A stretch of 43,464 nt of DNA from Enterococcus alishanensis (GCF_019218635.1 NZ_JAHUZB010000012.1:1-43464); one strand, 5' to 3'. Counted from the stretch's first letter, positions 9,768-19,165 are shown. Made by a program: numbers and translations. The notes: generated by a model from the sequence alone, not told the origin.

Positions 9768-9800
9768 AAAAAAACTACCCAATCGAAATTGAGTAGTTTA
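9768..9800 (-). terminator. Terminator of LTA synthase gene
   Basis: Leftward AAACTACTCAAT, TTCG tetraloop, ATTGGGTAGTTT (plus-strand 9773-9800) followed by a T-run. It lies right after the stop codon of the synthase gene. Confidence 0.9.
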
Positions 9801-9805
9801 CAGAT

Positions 9806-11944
9806 CTATTCTTCAGCGTTATCAGATGTTTCGCTGGAGCCATTTTCTTGTTGATATTGTTGGAAAGTTTTCGTGCTGTACAAACTTTGTGTCGTCTTAC
9901 CACCATTTTTTGAGAAGATGCTAGTCGATTCAGCACCTAAGTCTGATTCGATTTGCTCCATTTTGCTGACGCTATCTTTATAATTATATTGGGATGAATC
10001 AATTGGTTCCAATCCACTTTCTGTGTAGAATCGTAAAAGGTCACCATTATTAATATCATCGGAGGTAGATAGTTGTTTGTCGACAGCAAGTTCCCATGTA
10101 TCTAACTGTTGTTGCAGCTCATCATCTGGCTCTAAAATCATTTGGCCATTTGAATTGGAATAAACACTGCCACTATAACTTGTATATTCTGGTGTCATAT
10201 AATCACCGTTACGGAAAGCAACTAGTTGATCATTTTCAGGAGATAATAAATCTTGACCCATTTGAATATATTTGCTTGTGTCAACGCCCAATAAGTGAAG
10301 TAAGGTTGGTAAAGCATCAACTTCACCACCATAAGTATGATTAATTCCACCATTTGTTTGGCCAGGAACATGAATCATGTATGGGACTCTTTGCATTTGT
10401 GCATTGTCATAATTCGTCCAAGTGTCAGAAGTTTTTCCGACTAACTCAGCTAAATCAGGATTACGGGATTCAGAAATACCATAGTGATCACCGTACATTA
10501 CAATAATTGAGTTATCGTATAAACCAGTTTCTTTTAAGTAAGTGAAGAACTCTTCAACTGCTTTATCTAAATAATTCGCTGTTGCAAAGTAGCCATTAAT
10601 TGTTTCATCACTTGTGTTCGCCATTGGGAAACCAGCTTCATCACCAGTTAACTGGCTATATGGATAGTGGTTTGTAACAGCAATAAACTTAGAATAGAAT
10701 GGTTGTTGTAAATGTTCTAAATATTGAACAGATTGATTAAAGAAAGGTTTATCATGTAAACCATACTGGAATGAGTTATCATCGTTGACATCATAATAAG
10801 ATGAGTCAAAGAAGTAATCATAGCCTAAATTTTTATAAGTTTCTGTTCGATTCCAGAAGTTCCCTGAGTTTCCGTGGAAAGCCGCTGAAGTGTAACCTTT
10901 TGTTTGATTTAAAATGCTTGGCGCAGCTTGGAAAGTATTTTCACTACCAAGTTGAGTAAATAATGATCCTTGATTTAAACCAAATAATGAAGTTTCCATC
11001 AAAGTTTCGGCATCAGATGTTTTCCCAGCCTTTACTTGGTGGAAGAAATTATCAAAACTGAAAGTACTATTTTCATGGTAGATACTGTTGATAAACGGCG
11101 TTACTTCGTGTTCCACACCATTTTCATCTTTTAATTTATAATCAATTAAGAATTGTTGGAAGCTTTCTAAATGGATAGTAATGACATTCCGTCCATCAGC
11201 AAGTCCATAATAGTCAGCATTTGGTGCTGCATAATGTTCGTTTACGTAAGCTTCAACGTCTGTTAAATCGTTGGCACTGGCTTCTGCTTTTACCTGATTA
11301 GTACGGTAAGTTTGAACGCCATCATAAACTGTAAAAGCATTAATTCCTAAATACTTAACTAAATAATCCCGTGAGAAGGTTCTAGTTAGTAAACCAGTTC
11401 GGTCAGCTTCAGCTAAAAATAAGTTTCCAGAAAAGATCATAACTGATAAGGCAGTTACGGCTAATGCCATTCTAGCTCTCACTGGTCTTTCTTCTTCTTT
11501 AATTATTTTCTTCCATAAAAGAATTGGAAGGATTAAAATATCAATCATGAAGATGAAATCATAAGGACGGAAAAGTCTTATGGCACTTTCGCCAAGTCCG
11601 CTAGCTACTTTACCAGCACCTAGCATTGTGTTAATAGTGATAAAATCAGTAAATTCGCGATAGTAGACAACATTTGAAAACAAAAGCAGAGTTGCTAAAG
11701 CATAGATAACGATCATCGTTCGATAGGCTGCTTTAGGCCGTCTAACATATAATGCAATCGACAATAGAAACATTGTTGTTGCAAATGGATTGATAAAGAG
11801 GATGAAATATTGCATTAAGCTTTCAATCCCCAAATTGAATTCAAATAGATAAGCAAATATACTTTTGGCCCATAGTAATAAGGTTAATAGACCAAAGAAA
11901 CCTAATCGCTTATTTAAGATTGATGAAATTTTAAATTTTCTCAA
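9806..11944 (-). CDS. ltaS: Lipoteichoic acid synthase (LtaS-type sulfatase-fold transferase)
   Basis: 712 residues. Five N-terminal transmembrane segments (about 14-34, 45-67, 74-94, 126-146, 158-178) are followed by a large extracellular alkaline-phosphatase/sulfatase-fold domain. Such enzymes transfer glycerol phosphate from phosphatidylglycerol to build polyglycerol-phosphate lipoteichoic acid on the outer face of the membrane. Visible active-site parts: E260 (HLESFQQ), the catalytic threonine T309 in KAGKTSDAET, and the metal-binding MYGDHYG late in the domain. The sequence DRTGLLTRTFSRDYLVKYLG after the last span matches the LtaS linker. The start is TTG at 11944 with AGGAAG 7 bp upstream; no ATG is available nearby. 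The C-terminal tail is Ser/Thr/Gln-rich and probably disordered. Many enterococci carry two such genes; only one is seen here. Confidence 0.93.
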   Translation of the reverse strand: MRKFKISSILNKRLGFFGLLTLLLWAKSIFAYLFEFNLGIESLMQYFILFINPFATTMFLLSIALYVRRPKAAYRTMIVIYALATLLLFSNVVYYREFTDFITINTMLGAGKVASGLGESAIRLFRPYDFIFMIDILILPILLWKKIIKEEERPVRARMALAVTALSVMIFSGNLFLAEADRTGLLTRTFSRDYLVKYLGINAFTVYDGVQTYRTNQVKAEASANDLTDVEAYVNEHYAAPNADYYGLADGRNVITIHLESFQQFLIDYKLKDENGVEHEVTPFINSIYHENSTFSFDNFFHQVKAGKTSDAETLMETSLFGLNQGSLFTQLGSENTFQAAPSILNQTKGYTSAAFHGNSGNFWNRTETYKNLGYDYFFDSSYYDVNDDNSFQYGLHDKPFFNQSVQYLEHLQQPFYSKFIAVTNHYPYSQLTGDEAGFPMANTSDETINGYFATANYLDKAVEEFFTYLKETGLYDNSIIVMYGDHYGISESRNPDLAELVGKTSDTWTNYDNAQMQRVPYMIHVPGQTNGGINHTYGGEVDALPTLLHLLGVDTSKYIQMGQDLLSPENDQLVAFRNGDYMTPEYTSYSGSVYSNSNGQMILEPDDELQQQLDTWELAVDKQLSTSDDINNGDLLRFYTESGLEPIDSSQYNYKDSVSKMEQIESDLGAESTSIFSKNGGKTTQSLYSTKTFQQYQQENGSSETSDNAEE

Positions 11945-12004
11945 AGTTAACTTCCTTCCTAATAAAAGGTTTGTTTAAATTTTTCATTTAAAGCACTTCC
12001 CTAG

Positions 12005-12033
12005 AGTTTACATGGATTTTATAATGTCGTCAA
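12005..12033 (-). promoter_or_regulatory. Promoter of ltaS
   Basis: Leftward -35 TTGACG (12028-12033), 17-bp spacer, -10 TAAACT (12005-12010), about 60 bp before the TTG start. Confidence 0.65.
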
Positions 12034-12131
12034 TCTAATTTAAGTTGATCTAAAGCCGACTTAAAAAAAACTTTATAAGCGTATTCACTTAAATATTTTG
12101 TTATACTTGAAAAGAAACGAGGGAAACAAAT

Positions 12132-13301
12132 TTGAAAATACAATTAACAAAAAAGGCGAGTCAAAAAATTAGAAAGAAAAATCCACTGATTCAACCTGAA
12201 GATTTGCAAACAAAAATAAGCGATATACCTAAAGAATATCTGACTTTTTTAGACGAAAGAGGAGAGATTTTAGGTACAGGCTATTTAGGAAAACAAAACA
12301 AAGGAATCGGCTGGTTAATTAGTTACGAAGCTTTGAAAATTAATAAAACGTTCTTACATGAGTTATTTCAGACAGCAGTTACTAAGCGAAAGAAATTTTT
12401 TCAAAACAATGAAACGACAGCCTTTCGTTTATTTAATGGTGAAGGTGATGGCTTTGGTGGTATCACTATCGATTATTATGCCGGTTATTTAGTGATATCG
12501 TGGTATAACGAAACGATTTATGCCTTGAAAGAAGAATTATTGCTAACAATTTCGGAAGTCTTATCAGATAATCTTGGCATTGTCGAAAAAATTCGTTTTC
12601 AATCGGATTTACCGGAAAGTAATTGGTACATCGGAGAGAAACCTGCAGAACCTTGGCTAGTTAAAGAAAATGGTATTAATTATGCTACTTACTTAGATGA
12701 GGGATATATGACAGGAATTTTTCTTGATCAAAAAGAAGTTCGCAAACGTTTGGCTTCAGGACTTGCAAAAGAAAAAAAAGTCTTAAATATGTTTAGCTAC
12801 ACCGGTGCTTTTTCTGTTGCAGCAGCTGTTGGCGGGGCAGCAGGAACAACCAGTGTTGATTTAGCTAAACGCAGTTTAGATAAAACCAGAGAACAGTTTG
12901 AAGTGAATCAAATTTCTTTGGAAAAGCAAAAAATAGTAGTGATGGATACTTTTGAATATTTTAAGTATGCTAAAAGAAAAGGTTTTAGTTATGATTTAAT
13001 CATCTTAGACCCACCAAGTTTTGCTAGAAATAAAAAGAAGACATTTTCAGTGACAAAAGATTATGGCCGCTTGATTGCTGAAAGCTTAGAAATATTAAAT
13101 CCAAAAGGGCAAATTATTGCTTCCACTAATGCGTCAAATTTAACATTAAAGAAATTTCGACAAAGTATTGAAAAGAGTTTGGACGAACAGGGTGTAACCT
13201 ACCAACTAAAAGAAACGTTTCGTTTGCCTCAAGATTTTCCAGTAGCGGCGTTTGAAGAAAGCAATTATTTAAAAGTACTATTTTACGAAATTAAAAAATA
13301 A
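12132..13301 (+). CDS. Class I SAM-dependent rRNA methyltransferase (RlmI-like)
   Basis: A 389-residue protein of the RlmI/YwbD type. An N-terminal PUA-like part (about 1-75) is followed by a central domain and a Rossmann methyltransferase domain. Motif I is NMFSYTGAFSVAAAVGGA (about 221-238) and motif IV is LDPPSFAR, as in 5-methylcytosine rRNA methyltransferases of this family. Specificity (23S rRNA C1962 in the E. coli enzyme) is inferred only from family. The start is TTG at 12132 with GAGGG 8 bp upstream. A -10-like TATACT lies just before. It is followed closely by aroD (16 bp gap), so the two are probably co-transcribed. Confidence 0.85.
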   Translation: MKIQLTKKASQKIRKKNPLIQPEDLQTKISDIPKEYLTFLDERGEILGTGYLGKQNKGIGWLISYEALKINKTFLHELFQTAVTKRKKFFQNNETTAFRLFNGEGDGFGGITIDYYAGYLVISWYNETIYALKEELLLTISEVLSDNLGIVEKIRFQSDLPESNWYIGEKPAEPWLVKENGINYATYLDEGYMTGIFLDQKEVRKRLASGLAKEKKVLNMFSYTGAFSVAAAVGGAAGTTSVDLAKRSLDKTREQFEVNQISLEKQKIVVMDTFEYFKYAKRKGFSYDLIILDPPSFARNKKKTFSVTKDYGRLIAESLEILNPKGQIIASTNASNLTLKKFRQSIEKSLDEQGVTYQLKETFRLPQDFPVAAFEESNYLKVLFYEIKK

Positions 13302-13317
13302 AAAATGATCGTGGGGA

Positions 13318-14076
13318 ATGAGTAAGATGATGGCTGTTCAAATAAGAGATATGCGATTGGATGCAGGAAAACCAAAAATTTGTGTACCAATTATTGGTGA
13401 AACATTTGATGAAATTATGTCACAGGCTAGTCAAGCAAAAGTCAATGGAGATATAGTTGAGTGGCGGGCAGATTATTATAAAAATCTGCAAGATGATGAA
13501 GAATTATTGTTGACATTATTGGCTTTAAGAGAAGAGCTGCGCAACATTCCGTTGATTTTTAATTTGCGAACTGTTGAAGAGGGTGGACAGGCAGATCTGC
13601 CATTAAGTGAGTATCGCAGAATTAATGAATTTGCAGTGACTTCTCGGTCCATTGATGTGGCGGACATTGAGTTAACCCACGTAGATACGTTGGGAACAAC
13701 CTTTATTCGCTGGATGCAAGCATTAGATGTAAAAGTAATTCTAAGTGATCATAATTATTCTGAAACACCGGAAGATGCGGTTTTATTATTCCGTTTAAAT
13801 ATGATGGAACATTGGGGGGCAGACATTGCCAAACTTGTAGTAGTTCCGCAAAATCAATCCGATGTGATTCGATTAATGAGAACGACGTTAAAGGCACAAA
13901 CCTTTGTAAACTTACCGATTGTGAGTGTATCACAAGGAAATCTTGGAAAGCTATCGCGAGTGGCTGGCTATTTAGATGGCTCTTGCATGACTTATGGACA
14001 TTTACCTGGCTTAGCTTCTGCACCAGGTCAATTAGAAGTTGAAAAGTTAAAACTATTTTTAGATGAATTTAGTTAG
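13318..14076 (+). CDS. aroD: Type I 3-dehydroquinate dehydratase
   Basis: A 252-residue class I enzyme of the shikimate pathway converting 3-dehydroquinate to 3-dehydroshikimate through a Schiff base. Key residues: E48 and R50 in VEWRADYY, catalytic H145 in SDHNYSETP, Schiff-base lysine K172 in DIAKLVVVP, and the substrate loop GSCMTYGHLPGLASAPGQ near the C-terminus. The first ATG (13318) abuts the GGGG ribosome site (13313-13316); the ATG at 13327, 10 bp from it, may be the real start, giving 249 residues. The other shikimate genes are not in this window. Confidence 0.95.
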   Translation: MSKMMAVQIRDMRLDAGKPKICVPIIGETFDEIMSQASQAKVNGDIVEWRADYYKNLQDDEELLLTLLALREELRNIPLIFNLRTVEEGGQADLPLSEYRRINEFAVTSRSIDVADIELTHVDTLGTTFIRWMQALDVKVILSDHNYSETPEDAVLLFRLNMMEHWGADIAKLVVVPQNQSDVIRLMRTTLKAQTFVNLPIVSVSQGNLGKLSRVAGYLDGSCMTYGHLPGLASAPGQLEVEKLKLFLDEFS

Positions 14077-14078
14077 AG

Positions 14079-14576
14079 GTGGAAAAAATCGCTAAGAAAA
14101 AACAAGTAAAAACAAATGCGATTCGTTTGATTGAACAGAAAAAAATTTCTTATGTAGAACATCAATATGAGTGGTCTGAGAATGATTTAAGTGCCCGCCA
14201 TGTACCTGAACAAGTTGGGATAGAGGCGGCGCGTATTTTTAAAACACTAGTGGCGGTTGGAAATGCCAGCGGACCAATCGTTGCAGTGATACCTAGTGAT
14301 CACGAGCTAGACTTAAAAAAGTTAGCCAAAGCATCAGGTAATAAAAAAGTTGAAATGCTTCATGTAAAAGATTTAGAAAGTTTGACTGGTTACATTCGAG
14401 GAGGCTGTTCACCAATCGGGATGAAAAAACTATTTCCGACTTTTATGGCAGTAGAAGCTGCAAGTTATGACACAATAACTGTCTCGGCAGGCAAACGTGG
14501 CTTACAGATAGAAATTGCCCCAAATGCTATTCTGGAAATAACAAAGGGGCAAACAGTAGATTTAATTCAAAATTAA
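14079..14576 (+). CDS. ebsC: YbaK/EbsC-type Cys-tRNA(Pro)/Cys-tRNA(Cys) deacylase
   Basis: About 162-165 residues, YbaK/prolyl-tRNA-synthetase-associated domain family. It is a trans-editing enzyme that removes wrongly attached amino acid from tRNA. Motifs: IFKTLVAVG, VIPSDHELDLKKLAK with the conserved lysine K-K, and GYIRGGCSPIGMKK, the substrate-site loop of the family. In enterococci the gene is called ebsC. The start is unusual. The only canonical codon is GTG at 14079, which lies inside the ribosome site AGAGGTGG (14075-14082). An ATC at 14088, spaced 5 bp from that site, begins AKKKQVKTNAIRL, which matches how homologues start (M-AKKK). The 3' end overlaps the converging flavoprotein gene by 4 bp. 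It follows aroD by 2 bp, in one operon. Confidence 0.9.
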   Translation: MEKIAKKKQVKTNAIRLIEQKKISYVEHQYEWSENDLSARHVPEQVGIEAARIFKTLVAVGNASGPIVAVIPSDHELDLKKLAKASGNKKVEMLHVKDLESLTGYIRGGCSPIGMKKLFPTFMAVEAASYDTITVSAGKRGLQIEIAPNAILEITKGQTVDLIQN

Positions 14577-15829
14577 GCAAAACTCTGATAAGCGGCATGG
14601 GTACCAGCAACATGTCCCGTGCAAAAAGCAGCAGTAATGTTAAAACCACCTGTATAACCATTAACATCGAGCACTTCACCGGCAAAAAACAAGCCGGTGA
14701 TTTTTTTGCTTTCAAGAGTTTTAGGTGAAATCTCTTTTAGTTCGATACCACCGCCAGTTACGAAAGATTTTTCTAGACCTAATGTTTTTGTGGCGGTCAT
14801 TTGAAAGTTTTTGATTAAGTTGATGAGCTCAATCAATTCATGTTCGTTTACTTCGCGATAAGTTTTGTTAGTTAGCATTGCTTTTTGAAGGAAAAAATTT
14901 AGTAAACGCTCAGGAAGTAAAATACTTAGAGCATTATTTAGCTGTTTATTAGAGGTTTCACCCAATTCAGCTATTTTTTCTTTCACTGCTTCCTCAGATA
15001 GTTCTGGTAAACAATCTAATGACAAAGTTACTGTAGATTGTTCTCGTAATAATTGATTTACAAATCCTGAACAGCGTAGGGCAGCCGGACCGGAAACACC
15101 AAAATGAGTAAATAATAAATCCATTTTATGGGCGGTAACTTCTTTATTATATTGATTTAGAACGGTTAAACGAACGTCTCTTAAAGATAGTCCTTGCAAT
15201 GTTTTATCAGTAATAAAAGAATCATTTAAAAAGATAGCAGACTCAGTCGGATAAAGTGGAGTGACGTGGTGACCCAGAGTTTTTGCCATTTTATATCCAT
15301 CACCGGTAGCTCCTGTGTTTGGATAAGTCATGCCGCCTGTGGTGACAACAACACATTTTCCGCCAAAATCACCCTTTTCAGTTCTAACACCTTGAATTTT
15401 TTCCCCGTCAGAAATAATCTTTTCGATAGCTGTGTTAAAGAAGATGGTCACATTTAGATTTTCTAATTCGGCTAGCAGCGTTTGAACAATGGTTTTAGCT
15501 GAGTTACTGACTGGAAACATTCGGCCGTGGTCTTCTTCTTTTAAAGCAACACCATGTTCAATAAAAAAAGTCATAATGTCTTGATTGTCCCATTGGCTAA
15601 AAGTACTATATAAAAACTTCCCATTTCCAGGAATGTGGGTAATTAAGTCATCGACAGGACGATTGTTGGTAACATTACAACGACCGCCGCCAGTCATGAG
15701 TAGTTTTCGACCTGGTTTTTTATTTTTTTCAAACAAAGCGACTTGAGCGCCATTTTCTGCTGCAGCGATGGCGGCCATCATACCACTTGTCCCAGCACCG
15801 ATGACAATCACATCAAATTTTTTCTTCAT
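14573..15829 (-). CDS. HI0933-like NAD(P)/FAD-dependent oxidoreductase
   Basis: A 418-residue flavoprotein of the HI0933/YhiN family, biochemical role not established. The N-terminal FAD-binding Rossmann motif is VIGAGTSGMMAAIAAAENG with the acidic residue in LFEKN. It is followed by GRKLLMTGGGRCNVTN, the family hallmark. Near the C-terminus are FVTGGGIELKEI and LFFAGEVLDVNGYTGGFNI, which close the FAD site. The ribosome site GGAGGAAAAAT before the ATG is strong. The end overlaps convergently with ebsC by 4 bp and there is no terminator between them. Confidence 0.9.
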   Translation of the reverse strand: MKKKFDVIVIGAGTSGMMAAIAAAENGAQVALFEKNKKPGRKLLMTGGGRCNVTNNRPVDDLITHIPGNGKFLYSTFSQWDNQDIMTFFIEHGVALKEEDHGRMFPVSNSAKTIVQTLLAELENLNVTIFFNTAIEKIISDGEKIQGVRTEKGDFGGKCVVVTTGGMTYPNTGATGDGYKMAKTLGHHVTPLYPTESAIFLNDSFITDKTLQGLSLRDVRLTVLNQYNKEVTAHKMDLLFTHFGVSGPAALRCSGFVNQLLREQSTVTLSLDCLPELSEEAVKEKIAELGETSNKQLNNALSILLPERLLNFFLQKAMLTNKTYREVNEHELIELINLIKNFQMTATKTLGLEKSFVTGGGIELKEISPKTLESKKITGLFFAGEVLDVNGYTGGFNITAAFCTGHVAGTHAAYQSFA

Positions 15830-15921
15830 ATTTTTCCTCCGTATTGTGAATTTTTTTAATCTTTAAAAAATTGCTATACAAGCCCACTATATTAAGCTAA
15901 ACTTATTATTATTTTGAAAGG

Positions 15922-17274
15922 ATGATGCACGTGAATACCCAAGAATACATTGATAAGTTAATAAATGATTTAAAAGCCAAAGATTCTCATGAAATTGAGT
16001 TCATTCAGGCAGTTGAAGAGTTTCTGCCTACTATTATACCTTTTTTAGAAGACAATCCTACATTTATTGAGAAAAATATTTTGTCACTTATTTTAGAACC
16101 TGAGCGTGTAATTCAATTTAGAGTCCCTTGGCAAGCAGATAATGGTGATTGGCATGTGAATCGTGGCTATCGAGTACAATTTAATTCAGCCATCGGTCCA
16201 TATAAAGGCGGGTTAAGATTTCACCCTAGTGTAAACCTGAGTATTTTAAAATTTTTAGGTTTTGAACAAATTTTTAAAAATAGTTTAACTAACCAACCAA
16301 TTGGTGGTGGTAAAGGCGGTTCCGACTTTGATCCTAAAGGTCGATCAGATAGTGAAATTATGCGTTTTTGTCAAAGTTTCATGACTGAATTGCAAAAGCA
16401 TATTGGTCCTGATTTAGATGTACCTGCTGGTGATATTGGTGTGGGTGCTAGAGAAATTGGTTTTTTATATGGTCAGTATAAACGTTTGCGACAATCAGAT
16501 ATGGGTATTTTAACCGGTAAACCAGTCGGTTTTAACGGAAGTTTGATCCGAACAGAAGCAACGGGCTATGGTTTAGTCTACTTGGTTCATCACCTATTGA
16601 AAGATAAAGGAGATTCTTTAAAAGATAAGACAGTTAAATTATCAGGTAGTGGAAATGTCGCGATTTACACTATTGAAAAAATTCAAGAATTAGGTGGAAA
16701 AGTGCTAACTGCTTCAGATTCTAGTGGTTTTATTTATGACTCAGAAGGCATTGATTTAAAACTTTTAAAAGAAATAAAAGAAGTTCGGCGAGGCAGATTA
16801 ACCGAATATATCGAGCAAAGACCAAATGCTAGTTATCAAACAGGTAGTGTCTGGGATTTCTCTGTTCAAGCGGATATTGCATTACCATGTGCAACACAAA
16901 ATGAAATTAATGCGGTTCAAGCGGAAATTTTAGTAAAAGATGGTATAAGAATTGTTGCTGAAGGTGCAAATATGCCTTCAACTAATCAAGCTCTTGAAGT
17001 TTATCAGGCTGGAAATATTTGTTACTTGCCAGCCAAAGCAGCAAATGCCGGTGGTGTAGCTGTTTCAGCTTTGGAAATGAGTCAAAATTCACAACGACTT
17101 TCTTGGACTCGTCATGCGGTAGACGAAAATCTTAATTTAATTATGAAAGATATTTATGAAACAATTTCTGAAACAGCTAAACGTTACGCAACTGCTGGAG
17201 ATTATGCTGCAGGTGCTAATATAGCTGGTTTTGCTAAAGTTGCTGAAGCGATGTATGCACAAGGTTTGGTATAA
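15922..17274 (+). CDS. gdhA: NADP-specific glutamate dehydrogenase
   Basis: About 450 residues, family length, hexameric type (GDH I). It interconverts 2-oxoglutarate plus ammonia and glutamate, linking nitrogen assimilation to carbon metabolism. Seen: GPYKGGLRFHPSVN with substrate lysine, PIGGGKGG with the catalytic-site lysine, DVPAGDIGVG, and the dinucleotide fold motif SGSGNVAIY. The first ATG at 15922 abuts the AAAGG ribosome site. The GTG at 15931 (start of VNTQEYID) is 9 bp away and may be the real start. pgi follows 79 bp downstream in the same order I recall from Enterococcus faecalis, but pgi has its own -10 and ribosome site. Confidence 0.94.
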   Translation: MMHVNTQEYIDKLINDLKAKDSHEIEFIQAVEEFLPTIIPFLEDNPTFIEKNILSLILEPERVIQFRVPWQADNGDWHVNRGYRVQFNSAIGPYKGGLRFHPSVNLSILKFLGFEQIFKNSLTNQPIGGGKGGSDFDPKGRSDSEIMRFCQSFMTELQKHIGPDLDVPAGDIGVGAREIGFLYGQYKRLRQSDMGILTGKPVGFNGSLIRTEATGYGLVYLVHHLLKDKGDSLKDKTVKLSGSGNVAIYTIEKIQELGGKVLTASDSSGFIYDSEGIDLKLLKEIKEVRRGRLTEYIEQRPNASYQTGSVWDFSVQADIALPCATQNEINAVQAEILVKDGIRIVAEGANMPSTNQALEVYQAGNICYLPAKAANAGGVAVSALEMSQNSQRLSWTRHAVDENLNLIMKDIYETISETAKRYATAGDYAAGANIAGFAKVAEAMYAQGLV

Positions 17275-17323
17275 AAAAGTTCTGGCTTGAAAAATTATGA
17301 AAATAAACGTAAAGTAATAGCTG

Positions 17324-17353
17324 TATAATAGTAATCATCAAGGAGGAAACAAA
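17324..17353 (+). promoter_or_regulatory. pgi -10 element and ribosome binding site
   Basis: A perfect -10 TATAAT at 17324-17329 and AAGGAGG (17340-17346) ahead of the pgi ATG. The -35 region is poor, so the promoter is moderate or is helped by read-through from gdhA. Confidence 0.55.
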
Positions 17354-18700
17354 ATGGCACACATTCATTTCGATCATTCGAAAGTAACACCTTTTATTAA
17401 CGACCATGAAGTTGAATTTATCAAGAGTCAAGTGGCATTAGCTCACAAAGAACTACACGAAGGTACTGGAGCTGGCAATGACTTTTTAGGCTGGATTGAT
17501 TTACCAGTAAATTATGATAAAGATGAGTTTGCTCGTATTAAAAAAGCCGCTGAAAAAATCCAATCTGATTCTGAAGTTTTAGTGGTTATCGGAATTGGTG
17601 GTTCTTATTTAGGTGCTCGTGCAGCGATTGAATTTTTACATCAATCATTTTTCAATGCACAAACAAAAGAAGACCGTAAAGCACCACAAGTATTCTTTGC
17701 TGGAAATTCAATTAGCTCAACATACATTGCTGATTTAATCGAAGTAATTGGGGACCGAGATTTTTCAGTTAACGTAATCTCGAAATCTGGTACAACTACT
17801 GAACCAGCGATTGCTTTCCGCGTATTTAAAGAATTATTAATTAAAAAATATGGCGAAGCAGAAGCAAATAAACGAATCTATGCAACAACTGACAAAGCGC
17901 GTGGTGCAGTGAAAATTGAAGCCGATGCAGCTGGTTGGGAAACTTTTGTAATTCCTGATGATGTTGGTGGACGTTTTTCTGTATTGACTGCAGTTGGTTT
18001 ATTACCAATCGCTGCCAGTGGTGCGGATATTGACGCCTTGATGCAAGGTGCGGCAGATGCACGAACAGCTTATTCAAGTGATAACCTGGACGAAAATGAA
18101 GCTTATCAATATGCTGCATTGAGAAATATCTTATACCGTAAAGGAAAAGTAACTGAAATTTTAGTTAACTATGAACCAGGAATGCAGTATTTAAATGAAT
18201 GGTGGAAACAACTTTACGGTGAATCTGAAGGAAAAGATTTGAAGGGCATTTATCCATCAAGTGCGAACTTCTCAACAGATTTACATTCATTTGGTCAATA
18301 CATTCAAGATGGTCGTCGCAATATATTTGAAACGATTGTTAAAGTTGATCAACCTAGAAAAGTTATCGAAATTCCAGCTCAAGAATCTGACCTTGATGGT
18401 TTAGGTTACTTAGAAGGAAAAGATGTCGATTTTGTAAATACAAAAGCTTTTGAAGGAACTTTACTTGCTCATACCGATGGTGGCGTTCCAAACTTTGTAT
18501 TACACATTCCAACAATGGACGCGTATACTTTAGGATACACCATGTATTTCTTTGAAATTGCAGTTGGTGTTTCTGGCTACTTAAACGGTGTCAATCCATT
18601 TAATCAACCCGGTGTGGAAGACTATAAAAGAAATATGTTTGCTTTACTAGGCAAACCTGGCTTTGAAGATTTAGCTAAAGAATTAAACGAACGTCTATAG
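17354..18700 (+). CDS. pgi: Glucose-6-phosphate isomerase
   Basis: A 448-residue phosphoglucose isomerase, the shorter Gram-positive form, interconverting glucose 6-phosphate and fructose 6-phosphate at the entry of glycolysis. Two SIS-type parts are visible: [18 protein letters not shown] (about 77-94) and [15 protein letters not shown] (about 139-153). Other active-site motifs are [16 protein letters not shown] and the C-terminal [20 protein letters not shown], which contains the lysine/His region signature. It is followed by a strong terminator. Together with pfkA, pyk and gnd it makes this window rich in central sugar metabolism. Confidence 0.97.
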   Translation: MAHIHFDHSKVTPFINDHEVEFIKSQVALAHKELHEGTGAGNDFLGWIDLPVNYDKDEFARIKKAAEKIQSDSEVLVVIGIGGSYLGARAAIEFLHQSFFNAQTKEDRKAPQVFFAGNSISSTYIADLIEVIGDRDFSVNVISKSGTTTEPAIAFRVFKELLIKKYGEAEANKRIYATTDKARGAVKIEADAAGWETFVIPDDVGGRFSVLTAVGLLPIAASGADIDALMQGAADARTAYSSDNLDENEAYQYAALRNILYRKGKVTEILVNYEPGMQYLNEWWKQLYGESEGKDLKGIYPSSANFSTDLHSFGQYIQDGRRNIFETIVKVDQPRKVIEIPAQESDLDGLGYLEGKDVDFVNTKAFEGTLLAHTDGGVPNFVLHIPTMDAYTLGYTMYFFEIAVGVSGYLNGVNPFNQPGVEDYKRNMFALLGKPGFEDLAKELNERL

Positions 18701-18712
18701 AATAATACTGAG

Positions 18713-18749
18713 AGCCTGCCAATCATTTTTTCGATTGGTAGGCTTTTTG
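18713..18749 (+). terminator. Terminator of pgi
   Basis: Arms AGCCTGCCAATC (18713-18724) and GATTGGTAGGCT (18733-18744), one wobble pair, followed by TTTTT. Confidence 0.92.
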
Positions 18750-18873
18750 ATGCTTAAATTAAATTTAGGTAATAAAAAGCATGCTTGATTAAAGATAACA
18801 TTTATTATTAAACCATTTGTTTTTAAAGTAGTCTAATTTTTGGCAAAATATCCTTTTTAATTAGTAAATTTAT

Positions 18874-18904
18874 TTGTGAAAAGCGTTTTCAATTTATTTA
18901 TAAT
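18874..18904 (+). promoter_or_regulatory. Promoter with cre-like dyad for the DUF2187-like gene
   Basis: The 15-bp dyad TGAAAAGCGTTTTCA (18877-18891) resembles a CcpA catabolite-responsive element but is one base longer than the usual 14. It lies between a possible -35 TTGTGA (18874-18879) and a -10 TATAAT (18899-18904), 19-bp spacing. A repressor bound there would block transcription. The rest of the 18750-18943 gap shows nothing else. Confidence 0.5.
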
Positions 18905-18943
18905 ATGTTATTATAAAAAACGAAATGAACGGAGGGGATTCAG

Positions 18944-19165
18944 ATGGAAGAAATAAAAATCGGTGCTCAGTATAAATGTTTACCAGTTGGTTCTCAGCGG
19001 GAAGTGATTGGTGTTGTTGAACAGTTATACACGAATATAGCAGTCATTAACGTAACTGAATGTGATCCATGCGATGAATTAATGGTGCAAGAGTTACAGA
19101 ATCGCATGGTTGTTAAATATCAAGACATAAAAAAATCTATTTCAGATAAATCATTAGCATATTAA
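18944..19165 (+). CDS. Small conserved protein, DUF2187-like
   Basis: 73 residues with no membrane span or signal peptide. A small beta-rich pattern VIGVVEQLYTNIAVINVT is followed by CDPCDELMVQELQNRMVVKYQDIKK. The layout of a KOW-like strand set with a closing vvkykdik resembles DUF2187 (B. subtilis YkvS), from memory only. The ribosome site CGGAGGGG ahead of the ATG is strong, and promoter and terminator bracket this gene alone. The CxxC is notable but unexplained. No function is known. Confidence 0.7.
   Translation: MEEIKIGAQYKCLPVGSQREVIGVVEQLYTNIAVINVTECDPCDELMVQELQNRMVVKYQDIKKSISDKSLAY

Noticed and set aside
13703-14023. 106-codon minus-strand frame inside aroD
   Set aside because: Shadow frame; aroD has all catalytic residues and no sign of an overlapping gene.
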